Assembly: GCA_002733905.1 (NCBI GenBank)
Contig: NVXK01000022.1
Location: 1 to 64,000, forward strand
From: Robiginitomaculum sp.
GTDB taxonomy: Bacteria; Pseudomonadota; Alphaproteobacteria; Caulobacterales; Maricaulaceae
Direction: 5' to 3'
Length of the DNA stretch: 64,000 nt
A program made the translations under genes and the position numbers. Shown here one piece after another: positions 8,945 through 17,313 of this stretch. The notes beneath the pieces were generated by a model, which was given only the letters and a program-made list of their open reading frames with translations, made no database searches and was not told the origin of the DNA. Numbering within the stretch: position 1 is the first letter of the stretch; every line of letters starts with the position of its first letter.

Positions 8945-9829
8945 ATGAATAGAAAAGGGATTATTCTCGCGGGCGGTACAGGAACGCGCTTGCATCCAAG
9001 CACGATCGCCGTGTCCAAACAGCTTATGCCTGTTTATGATAAACCCATGATTTATTACCCACTAACTGTGTTAATGCAGGCGGGTATTCGTGAAATACTC
9101 ATCATTACTACAGCGCACGATCAAGGTGCCTTTCAAAAATTACTACAAGATGGCACACAGTGGGGCTTGTCCTTGTCTTACGAAATACAACCAAAACCAG
9201 ACGGCATTGCGCAAGCTTTATTGATTGCAGAAAATTTTTTAGAGGGAGGGCCATCGGCGCTCATTCTTGGCGATAATCTGTTTTTTGGTCAGGGTTTTGA
9301 CGACACAGTACGGTCTTCAATTGGGCGGTCTTGCCCGAAAACGGGGGGCGCAACTATTTTTGGATATCAAGTGAAAAACCCGTCATCATATGGGGTGATT
9401 GGGTTTGATGAAAACAAGAAGGTCACTTCCCTCGAAGAGAAACCACCTAAACCTGCATCGCAATATGCGATTACAGGTTTGTATTTTTATGATGGTCAAG
9501 CGAGTGAATTTGCCCGCGAAATTATTCCGTCAGCGCGTGGCGAGTTGGAGATCACGTCTTTAAACCAAATTTATTTGGCAAAGGGTTTGCTCGATGTAGA
9601 ATTGTTAAAAGCGGATACAACCTGGCTTGATACAGGAACGCATAATTCCTTATTTCAGGCCGCCCAATTTGTGAATGTCATTCAAGAACGCCAAGGTCGT
9701 CGCATATGTTGTCCTGAAATTGTTGCTTATCAAAATAAATGGATTGATAAGGCGCAATTATTAGCGCTCGCTATGACCCTTGCTCAAAACCCTTATGGTG
9801 AATATCTCACACAAATTGCGGAGTATTAA
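8945..9829 (+). CDS. rfbA: Glucose-1-phosphate thymidylyltransferase
   Basis: 294 residues. It forms dTDP-glucose from dTTP and glucose 1-phosphate, the entry step of the pathway. Seen: the nucleotidyltransferase signature GGTGTRLHPSTIAVSKQ, the DKPMIYYPL segment, LGDNLFFG, and TWLDTGTHNSLFQAA. The start at 8945 follows a G-rich ribosome-binding region. It lies 41 bases after rfbD and closes the rhamnose block. Confidence 0.97.
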   Translation: MNRKGIILAGGTGTRLHPSTIAVSKQLMPVYDKPMIYYPLTVLMQAGIREILIITTAHDQGAFQKLLQDGTQWGLSLSYEIQPKPDGIAQALLIAENFLEGGPSALILGDNLFFGQGFDDTVRSSIGRSCPKTGGATIFGYQVKNPSSYGVIGFDENKKVTSLEEKPPKPASQYAITGLYFYDGQASEFAREIIPSARGELEITSLNQIYLAKGLLDVELLKADTTWLDTGTHNSLFQAAQFVNVIQERQGRRICCPEIVAYQNKWIDKAQLLALAMTLAQNPYGEYLTQIAEY

Positions 9830-9948
9830 GCGCATATTATCCATTTTCTCATCACATAAATGCGTAATATGTTCATCATTGCTCGTATATCAGAAAAATG
9901 ATATGGTCGCTTATAAAGTGTAACCATAACATGGGCTGTGGAGTATAT

Positions 9949-12648
9949 ATGCGAAGAAAAATTCAAGGCGATTATTTCCTAAAAGATCAAGGTTACGATA
10001 ATGCGGTAGAATGGAATACTGTAGACTTAGGAGCAAATTCAAGCGTAGATGCTTTTGAATTTGATTTCTTAACGAGTAATAGTCAGGTTTTCGCACGAGG
10101 TGGCCCTGTTCAGACAAATATTCCTGGTGATGTGACAACAACTGCGACCATCGGTGTAAATGAACAACTGATAGAGACAATTGAAACGGGCGGTGATCAG
10201 GATTGGTTTTCCATTACGCTTGTCGCAGGCCAGACCTATGATATTTCATCTATAGGTGTTGGTAGCAATGCGCTTCCAGATCCATTATTGCGTATTATGG
10301 ATGCTGCAGGCGAAGAGCTGGCAACGCATGATGATATTCTCTATGGGGTCGTACGCAGTTCGCTACTGACCTTTACGGCGACAACATCCGGTACATATTA
10401 TATCTCTGCACAGGGATGGTCGGATGAAACGGGTCAATATCAGTTGAGCGTCACTGAAAACAATGATTCTACGACGGATATTGCTGCGGATACTTCTACC
10501 ACTGCTGTTGCGATTGTGAATGGTTCTGTATCTGGCACGATTGCAACGGGCACTGATGTTGACTGGTTTGCAGTGACTTTGGTAGCAGGTCAGCGGTATA
10601 TAATTTCTCAAGACGCGACGGGCAATGACGCAGAGGACGCGGAAAACCCTGTTGGGCTTGATGATGCATTTTTGACACTTCTCGACAGTACGGGCGCAGT
10701 CATACAAACAAATGATGATTCGGGGCCAGGTAATAATGCACGCATGTCATTTGTCCCGACAACAACGGGCACATATTATATTGCCGCTGGTTCGGCCGTA
10801 AGTGCAGACGGTGATTACGCGGTGACCATACGTGAAGTTCCGACACTTGCCGAGCGTACGATTGATGAAGTTGCACATTTCTTAACCGATGAATTTGATA
10901 CACGTGAAGCATATGGCGCAAACGAAATTACATATAATATTACAGGGCTAAGCGAAGGCGCACAGGCGCTTGCCATTCGTGCGCTTACGGCGTGGGCAGA
11001 TGTCTCTGCATTGACATTTACGGCGGTGACAACTGGTGGTATGATTGTATTTTCGAATACAGAAGACGGAGCGTTTAATGGTAACACAACAACAAATGGC
11101 GTTATCCAAAGCTCGACATTAAATGTAGAAACCACATGGAATGGCGGCAATTTGAATGTGGATAGTTACACATACCAAACCTTCCTTCACGAAATTGGCC
11201 ATGCTCTTGGGCTTGGTCATGGTGGCCCTTATAATGCCGAAGCCACATATGATATTGATAATATTTATCTAAATGATAGTTGGGCCTATACGGTCATGTC
11301 CTATTTCGATCAAAATGAAAGTGGTTATTTTGGGGACTTCCGTTTTGTACTTGCCCCGCAAATCTCGGACATTGTTGCGATTCAAGATTTATACGGCGCC
11401 AACACGACGACCCGAAGCGGCGATACTGTCTACGGTTTTAATTCAACCGAAGCGGCCACGGTCGGGGATGTATTTGGGTCTGTTTATAATTTTGATAACT
11501 TCACCCGTGCCCCTTCATTAAGTATTTATGATACAGGCGGCATCGATACTCTTGATTTTTCAGGCTATTCTCAAAAACAAAAAATAGATTTACGCCCGGA
11601 AAGTTTTTCTGATGTAAACGGCTTTACGGGTGTGATTTCGATTGCACGTGGCGTGATTATTGAAAACGCAATTGGTGGATCAGGCATTGATACAATCATT
11701 GGTAATGATGCGAGTAATGTGCTGACGGGCAATGGCGGAAATGATATTCTCGATGGCGGCGAAGGTATAGATTACGCTGTCTTTAGTGGCGCCTCGATTA
11801 ATGAATACACGATTACTGAAAATTCAGATGGCTCCTTTACTGTCGCGCATAATAATAACGGTGCAGACGGCACAGATACGCTGACAAATATTGAGTTTGT
11901 TCGTATTGGCGGCGTTGACACAGCCCTCGGCGCCGAACCATTTACAACTTTGTCAGAAGGCAATGACCGCCATACAGGCAATGACGACGATAACCGTCTT
12001 GATGGACTTGGCGGCAATGACGTGATTTACGCGGCGGGCGGCAATGATGTTGTGCGTGGGGGAGACGGGGCAGACCGCTTGTTTGGCGATGACGGCTTGG
12101 ATGAGCTTAGTGGTGACGCGGGCGCAGATTATCTTTACGGTGGACGGGGCAATGATACACTTCGCGGCGGCGCAGGGGGAGATTTTCTTTACGGGGGTCT
12201 TGGCGATGACGCGATGTATGGCGGCGCAGGCGGTGATGTCTTTATCATATTTGAAAATGCAGGCACGGATACAATTTTTGACTTTGAAAATGGTATAGAT
12301 ATTATTCGTATTTTAAACGGTGCTATCAGCTACAGCGATTTGACCGTCACCCAAGAAGGAAATGCTGTTCATATTGTTTCATCATATGGCACGATTATTC
12401 TCGACAATTTTGACCTTGCAAATGTGGATGCCTCTGATTTTGATTTCGTTGGCACCGAAGGCCGCCCTGTCATGGTTGCGAGCTTTGGTGATGTATTCGT
12501 GGGGGCAGGGAACGAAATATCTATAGATATACAGTCTCATATCTGGAGTGACCTGGCGGTGGAACTGGGTGGATTAGATACCCCTAATCTATTCGAATAC
12601 ACTTTAGAGGAGGCTTCATTGGACGCCTCTTGGTTTGACTATATGTGA
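9949..12648 (+). CDS. RTX metalloprotease (serralysin-like)
   Basis: About 899 residues from the ATG at 9949, preceded by GGAG. Domains in order: a short N-terminus with no Sec signal; two PPC-like beta domains (about 67-170 and 178-294, each with a DWFxxTLVAGQ-type strand); a zinc metalloprotease with HEIGHALGLGH (about 414-424) and a Met-turn VMSYF (about 450); then RTX calcium-binding nonapeptides (about 584-610 and 671-765, GGxGNDxL type) and a C-terminal region. This is the architecture of proteins exported by type I secretion. No type I exporter genes lie nearby. The PPC pair at the N-terminus differs from simple serralysins. It sits directly after rfbA. Confidence 0.92.
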   Translation: MRRKIQGDYFLKDQGYDNAVEWNTVDLGANSSVDAFEFDFLTSNSQVFARGGPVQTNIPGDVTTTATIGVNEQLIETIETGGDQDWFSITLVAGQTYDISSIGVGSNALPDPLLRIMDAAGEELATHDDILYGVVRSSLLTFTATTSGTYYISAQGWSDETGQYQLSVTENNDSTTDIAADTSTTAVAIVNGSVSGTIATGTDVDWFAVTLVAGQRYIISQDATGNDAEDAENPVGLDDAFLTLLDSTGAVIQTNDDSGPGNNARMSFVPTTTGTYYIAAGSAVSADGDYAVTIREVPTLAERTIDEVAHFLTDEFDTREAYGANEITYNITGLSEGAQALAIRALTAWADVSALTFTAVTTGGMIVFSNTEDGAFNGNTTTNGVIQSSTLNVETTWNGGNLNVDSYTYQTFLHEIGHALGLGHGGPYNAEATYDIDNIYLNDSWAYTVMSYFDQNESGYFGDFRFVLAPQISDIVAIQDLYGANTTTRSGDTVYGFNSTEAATVGDVFGSVYNFDNFTRAPSLSIYDTGGIDTLDFSGYSQKQKIDLRPESFSDVNGFTGVISIARGVIIENAIGGSGIDTIIGNDASNVLTGNGGNDILDGGEGIDYAVFSGASINEYTITENSDGSFTVAHNNNGADGTDTLTNIEFVRIGGVDTALGAEPFTTLSEGNDRHTGNDDDNRLDGLGGNDVIYAAGGNDVVRGGDGADRLFGDDGLDELSGDAGADYLYGGRGNDTLRGGAGGDFLYGGLGDDAMYGGAGGDVFIIFENAGTDTIFDFENGIDIIRILNGAISYSDLTVTQEGNAVHIVSSYGTIILDNFDLANVDASDFDFVGTEGRPVMVASFGDVFVGAGNEISIDIQSHIWSDLAVELGGLDTPNLFEYTLEEASLDASWFDYM

Positions 12649-12673
12649 GTATAATTGCAGGGTTTAAGAATGG

Positions 12674-12700
12674 AAAGCCACGTCTCGACGTGGCTTTTTT
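12674..12700 (+). terminator. Rho-independent terminator
   Basis: A perfect stem AAAGCCACGT/ACGTGGCTTT with a CTCG tetraloop runs into six T. It lies 26 bases after the stop of the RTX protease gene and separates it from the aminotransferase at 12792. Confidence 0.92.
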
Positions 12701-12791
12701 GTAATGTATTGTAACATGAAATGCGGGTTCATGTGCTTGCAAAACATGGCAATTTCTATACTGAATCACGTAAGACTTATAAGGACAAATC

Positions 12792-13904
12792 ATGGATTTT
12801 ATTGATTTAAAAGCACAACGCCAACGTATTAAAACTGAAATTGATACCGCGATTGCAACGGTTCTCGATCATGGTCGTTTTATTATGGGGCCAGAAGTCA
12901 GCGCGTTCGAACAAGAGCTCTCTGCATATGGTCAGGCTAAACATACATTGGCATGTGGCTCTGGTACTGACGCACTCATAATTCCGCTCATGGCATGGAA
13001 TATTGGTGCAGGTGATGCAGTGTTTTGTCCGTCATTTACATTTTGCGCCACAGCAGAAGCGATAGCTCTTGTGGGCGCGACCCCTGTATTTACGGATGTT
13101 GACCGCGGTACATATAATATCGATATTTCCTCTTTGAAACGCGCAATTGCCGAGGTGAAAGCCAATGGCGAACTTGTACCACGTGCGATTATGGCGGTTG
13201 ATATATTCGGTCAAAGTGCCGATTACAAAGCCCTTGCAGAAATCGCAAAATCAGAAGGCTTGAAACTCATCTCGGATTCGGCGCAGGGCTTTGGTAGCAC
13301 CCTAGACGGAAAACACCCTATTCATTGGGCCGATGTGACAACAACAAGTTTTTTCCCCGCCAAGCCTCTTGGCTGTTATGGGGACGGCGGTGCGGTGTTG
13401 ACCAATGATGCAGATTTATTGAAAATCATGCAATCGGTACGTAATCATGGCCAAGGCACAGATAAATATGACAATGTTCGTATTGGTCTAAACTCTCGCC
13501 TCGACACTATTCAAGCGGCAATTTTATTGGAAAAATTGAAAATTTTTGATGACGAAATTGAGAAAAGAAACGTCGTGGCAAACCGGTATATTGAAGGTCT
13601 TCGCGGAAATGTCATGCAAGTGCCAACAGTTATGGACGGTGTGATTTCCACATGGGCGCAATTTACCATCGAAGTGGAAGACCCAGAAAGTTTCGGCGCG
13701 TCTCTGCGCGAGAAAGGCATTCCAACAGCGCGCTATTATCCAAAACCCGTTCACCATCAAACGGCCTACAAACACTATCCAGTAGAGGGGTGTGGCTTAC
13801 CAAATACCGACGATTGCCTTGGCAAAATCATAAGCCTGCCCATGCATCCTTATTTGGATGAACAGATGCAAGATATAATTATTGACGCTTGTAAATCAGC
13901 TTAG
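12792..13904 (+). CDS. DegT/DnrJ aminotransferase, WbpE-like
   Basis: 370 residues, fold-type I PLP enzyme of the sugar aminotransferase family. Seen: GSGTDALIIPLMAW, FVATAE-like FCATAEAIA, SDSAQGFGS, and the PLP lysine Lys191 in FFPAKPLGCYGDGG. The sequence style (DFIDLKAQRQRIKTEIDTAI start) fits WbpE, which makes the 3-amino sugar in UDP-diacetamido-glucuronate synthesis. The locus also encodes WbpA, WbpB and WbpD types, which supports this; other UDP-keto sugar aminotransferases remain possible. It has its own AAGGAC ribosome-binding site after a strong terminator. Confidence 0.85.
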   Translation: MDFIDLKAQRQRIKTEIDTAIATVLDHGRFIMGPEVSAFEQELSAYGQAKHTLACGSGTDALIIPLMAWNIGAGDAVFCPSFTFCATAEAIALVGATPVFTDVDRGTYNIDISSLKRAIAEVKANGELVPRAIMAVDIFGQSADYKALAEIAKSEGLKLISDSAQGFGSTLDGKHPIHWADVTTTSFFPAKPLGCYGDGGAVLTNDADLLKIMQSVRNHGQGTDKYDNVRIGLNSRLDTIQAAILLEKLKIFDDEIEKRNVVANRYIEGLRGNVMQVPTVMDGVISTWAQFTIEVEDPESFGASLREKGIPTARYYPKPVHHQTAYKHYPVEGCGLPNTDDCLGKIISLPMHPYLDEQMQDIIIDACKSA

Positions 13905-14002
13905 ACCTTTGGGGTTAGGCTCAAGTCTTTACGTTTAGCATGGCCTTCTCTGCTATTTAGAGGAAGAGAAATGTCAAGGTGTGGTCTCGTACAAAATAGC
14001 CA

Positions 14003-14028
14003 TGTATTCTTCTCTTGATGAGAATACA
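14003..14028. other. Inverted repeat between convergent genes
   Basis: TGTATTCT and AGAATACA form a perfect 8-bp inverted repeat with a 10-base loop, in the gap between two convergent genes (stops at 13904 and 14091). There is no clean T-run, so it may be a weak bidirectional terminator or an mRNA 3' hairpin. Nothing else is evident in this interval. Confidence 0.35.
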
Positions 14029-14090
14029 CATAATATTATTATAGAAACGACTTTGGACGCGTTCAAAACATCAAGATGCCGCAACATGGG

Positions 14091-15173
14091 TTAGTATAGG
14101 TCTGTTCGGCCTGTTTTTTTAAGTTGTTCTACGATTTTTTTGACGTTCTGAGCTTGATCTTTGGGCATCACAAGTACGGCGTCCTTAGTGGCGACGACAA
14201 TCATATCTTTTAGACCAACGCCCGCAATTAAGATGCCATCTGAGTGTAAATAACTGTCCACACAATCGACCTCTAAAACATCACCTTTTTGTGGAGAATC
14301 AGATCCTAACTGCAACTGTAATTCTGCAAGAGCTGGCCATGAACCAATGTCATTCCAACCCGCATCAACTGGGGCAACGAGTGCGACTGTACTCGATTTT
14401 TCCATAATTGCATAATCAATAGATTCGCTGGGGCAAGTTGTAAAAATTGTTTCATCCAAAGCTAATATTATGCCGTCATGGGGAGAACTTGCTAATGTTT
14501 GTTGGCATGCTCTCAATATGTCGGGAGCGTGTTCTTTGAAATTATCCAACATGGTTGTTGGCGCAAATAAAAATATACCAGCATTCCAAAAATACTTGCC
14601 AGAGGCTAGATATTGTTTAGCCGTTTCGAGGTTTGGTTTTTCAACAAAAGAATTTACATTAAATACATGCGCTTCGATTTGATTGCCTTGATGAATGTAA
14701 CCATATCCAGTTTCAGGTGTTGTGGGTTTGATCCCTAAAGTTACAAGTTGCCCGTCATTGGCTGCATTTATGCCTTTCTGTACACAAGCCCAGAATTCTT
14801 TAGGCTTTGAAATATGGTGATCTGCAGGCAGGAGTAAGATGAGGTCGGTCGGTTGAATATCCTTTAAGAGCAAAGAGATTATAGCGGCCACAGGGGCCGT
14901 ATTCCTTCCGATAGGCTCCAAAATAATATGCAATGGATCAACACCAACGGCTTTTGATTGTTCGATAATGAAATTTTCGTCGCTTTGAGCACAAACAAAA
15001 CTTGGGGCTGCAACGTCGAGATCGGTAGCTTGGTTCATGCGTTGAATTGTCTCTTGTAGCATGGTATATTCTGAAGTAAGTGAATGATATTGTTTAGCTT
15101 TGGCACGTTTAGATATTGGCCATAGCCTTGTACCAGCTCCGCCACACATAATTACAGGATATACTGTTGTCAT
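14091..15173 (-). CDS. manC: Mannose-1-phosphate guanylyltransferase
   Basis: 360 residues from the ATG at 15171-15173 (MTTVYPVIMCGGAGTRLWP). It makes GDP-mannose from GTP and mannose 1-phosphate. Seen: the signature GGAGTRLWPISKRAKAKQ, LLPADHHI, FVEKP and WNDIGSW. It lacks the C-terminal phosphomannose isomerase domain of bifunctional ManC (about 470 residues), so mannose-6-phosphate supply must come from another enzyme, perhaps the AGE-family protein at 39893. GDP-mannose would feed gmd and fcl in this locus. The gene is transcribed alone, against its neighbours. Confidence 0.93.
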   Translation of the reverse strand: MTTVYPVIMCGGAGTRLWPISKRAKAKQYHSLTSEYTMLQETIQRMNQATDLDVAAPSFVCAQSDENFIIEQSKAVGVDPLHIILEPIGRNTAPVAAIISLLLKDIQPTDLILLLPADHHISKPKEFWACVQKGINAANDGQLVTLGIKPTTPETGYGYIHQGNQIEAHVFNVNSFVEKPNLETAKQYLASGKYFWNAGIFLFAPTTMLDNFKEHAPDILRACQQTLASSPHDGIILALDETIFTTCPSESIDYAIMEKSSTVALVAPVDAGWNDIGSWPALAELQLQLGSDSPQKGDVLEVDCVDSYLHSDGILIAGVGLKDMIVVATKDAVLVMPKDQAQNVKKIVEQLKKTGRTDLY

Positions 15174-15519
15174 AATACCTATGCCACCCTTTAACGTGGA
15201 GTGCCTAATGCGATGTAGGACGCTCAATGAGAATAGTTTACATACCCTGTGTTTTTATGTGAATGCAAGCCTCATTTATAAAACTTCTGTTTGTTTTCAT
15301 GCATATTGCGGGGGTTGGTTTTATCTTGGAGAATCAAAAACTCATTGCGGGTAACTTTTTTTCGTGATACGGACAATCCAAAATAGGCGCCAGTGAATTT
15401 AACAAAACAGTACAATATTTTGCAGTGGCTTTTGTGTTTTATACTTGCACGTATGCATGAGTGCGGTCGTGTGTTGGGATTCAGTTTTATCAGGCTTTGA
15501 TGAGGGGATTCTCTGGTGA
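15174..15519. other. Divergent intergenic region
   Basis: 346 bases between manC (minus) and the GT2 gene (plus). It must hold both promoters. I see AT-rich stretches but no convincing -35/-10 pair, palindrome or small gene. Confidence 0.4.
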
Positions 15520-17247
15520 ATGATGGGGTTTATGACATTATCTAGTAAAAATTGGGGTTTTTTGAAGAAAGCCTTCGAAAAACAAAATGCTGCAATCATA
15601 TGTGACCTTATGGATCGCCAAAAAGCGATTCAAAAACTGTCAGATTTGCAAAAATATGAAATTTGTTTCATTTTTGAAGCATGGATTCAGAAAACATCTA
15701 TTGGGCGTGTTGTAAGTCTCTTTGTTGAACAAAATGCGTTGAAGTATTTTATGGATATTGCACGCGTAAGCGAGCGGTATTTCCATTCTTTACTTATCCG
15801 GTTCTATCCTAATTTTATAAAAATGTGGCGTGCAGGCATATTGGGGGATCAAGCTGATATATGGTTGGATGAAACCATACAAATTCCGAAGTTGGCTGTT
15901 GATCTGAGTGCATATGTAAGCTCGTCCATTCGGGTGGATGATCCCTTAGGTTTAGACGTATTTAACAAACTGATCGCTGTTTATAAGCATGACCCTAAAA
16001 TAAAACGTCGCCATATGAGTTGGTCGCTAAGACGTGCTTATTCTTTGGACCTGCAATTTTCTGATGTAGGGCTTGACAGAGATGGATTGCTTGCCAGCAT
16101 TAATTCGGGTTCTCTTGATATGCGCGAGTTGGTTCTTATCAATTTCCTTGAAGGGTATGACCCGAGTACACTGCTTTGCAAAGCGACCCGCACACAGATT
16201 TCATCACTGTGTAAGGCAAATCCTACCAATCTTGCTTTGAAAGAAACGCTACATCTTACAGAAGCTAATTTTTGTCGTTCGACTCCTAAAAAATGGGCCG
16301 AGCACATTAACGAATTTCAATCTATACATGTCGTGAGTCCAATGAGGGCGAATGAAAAAGCTAAAACTTTATATCAAGGTATAGAGTTCGAGACGCTTCC
16401 GAAACGGATTCGTGGGTCAAAAATTTCTGTTATCATGCCGTCTTATAACAATGGAGATTTACTCGCTAAGGCCATAGAATCCATACTTAATCAGACGTGG
16501 AAAAATTTAGAGCTCATTATCGTTGATGATTGTAGCACCGATAACTCCATGCAAATTGCCCGCAAATATGCGAAGCAGGATAAACGAATTAAAGTTTTCC
16601 AGAATGCCGAAAACTCTGGTCCTTATGTGTCTCGCAATAAAGGGTTGTTTGAGGCTTCGGGCAAGTATTTTACTGTAAATGATTCGGATGACATTTCTCA
16701 CCTTGCGAGGTTGGAAAGCCATTATGATTTTCTCGAATCATATCCAGATGTGATGGGAGTATATTCGATGCTGACCCGATTGACGAATGCGGGCGTATTC
16801 GTCAATGATTATTTGGGACGCTTTAGGCGTATGAATGCCTCGTCTCTCATGGTGCGTCGTAAAGTTGCTTTGCAAACGGTTGGCTATTGGGACAATGTAC
16901 GCTTTGGAGGGGATAGTGAGTATATTTCTCGAATCGAAGCCATTCATGGCGCGGATTCTATCAAAAAATTATCTCTACCTTTGATGTTTTGTAACTATGA
17001 AGAACATAATTTGACTAAAAAACAGGGCAATGTTTTAGCCGGTTTATCGGGGGAACGACAAAAATACAGGAATGGTTTTGTACGTTGGCACAAAACTTTA
17101 AGTGCGGACGTTGAAGGGCTATACGAACCTGTACCCCAGTACCCTGAGGGTCGTCCTTTCCCCGCTGTTGCTCATATGTGTGTGCCTTTCCCCGTATTGA
17201 AAAACTTGAAAATGCAGGCCGAGAAGAAGCAGGCTGAAAAAAAATAA
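15520..17247 (+). CDS. Family 2 glycosyltransferase with N-terminal extension
   Basis: 575 residues. The GT-A family 2 domain covers about 302-540: SVIMPSYNNGDLLAKAIES, IIVDDCSTDNS, SGPYVSRNKGL, and the metal-binding DSDD at about 388-391. The first 300 residues are mostly helical with no recognised domain. The C-terminus ends in a short repeated AEKKQAEKK. It should transfer a sugar from a nucleotide donor in the cytoplasm during assembly of the locus polysaccharide. The first ATG (15520), the next (15523) and one at 15532 are all possible starts. Confidence 0.88.
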   Translation: MMGFMTLSSKNWGFLKKAFEKQNAAIICDLMDRQKAIQKLSDLQKYEICFIFEAWIQKTSIGRVVSLFVEQNALKYFMDIARVSERYFHSLLIRFYPNFIKMWRAGILGDQADIWLDETIQIPKLAVDLSAYVSSSIRVDDPLGLDVFNKLIAVYKHDPKIKRRHMSWSLRRAYSLDLQFSDVGLDRDGLLASINSGSLDMRELVLINFLEGYDPSTLLCKATRTQISSLCKANPTNLALKETLHLTEANFCRSTPKKWAEHINEFQSIHVVSPMRANEKAKTLYQGIEFETLPKRIRGSKISVIMPSYNNGDLLAKAIESILNQTWKNLELIIVDDCSTDNSMQIARKYAKQDKRIKVFQNAENSGPYVSRNKGLFEASGKYFTVNDSDDISHLARLESHYDFLESYPDVMGVYSMLTRLTNAGVFVNDYLGRFRRMNASSLMVRRKVALQTVGYWDNVRFGGDSEYISRIEAIHGADSIKKLSLPLMFCNYEEHNLTKKQGNVLAGLSGERQKYRNGFVRWHKTLSADVEGLYEPVPQYPEGRPFPAVAHMCVPFPVLKNLKMQAEKKQAEKK

Positions 17248-17313
17248 GTTTGTTTTATGTAAATCATGTATGATTTTGGGAAGCATGATTGCTTTTGTTG
17301 AACGGGAAATGCT

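Noticed and set aside
11950-12240. Repeated GGCGGCAATGA-like DNA in the RTX gene as a CRISPR or DNA repeat
   Set aside because: The repetition follows the nonapeptide code of the RTX domain and varies at synonymous sites; there are no spacers.
13958-13978. GAGGAAGAG followed by GTCAAGG as a third copy of the met leader element
   Set aside because: It lacks the ATCAAAACTA part and the CTTGACCAA block at the right spacing, and no methionine gene follows.
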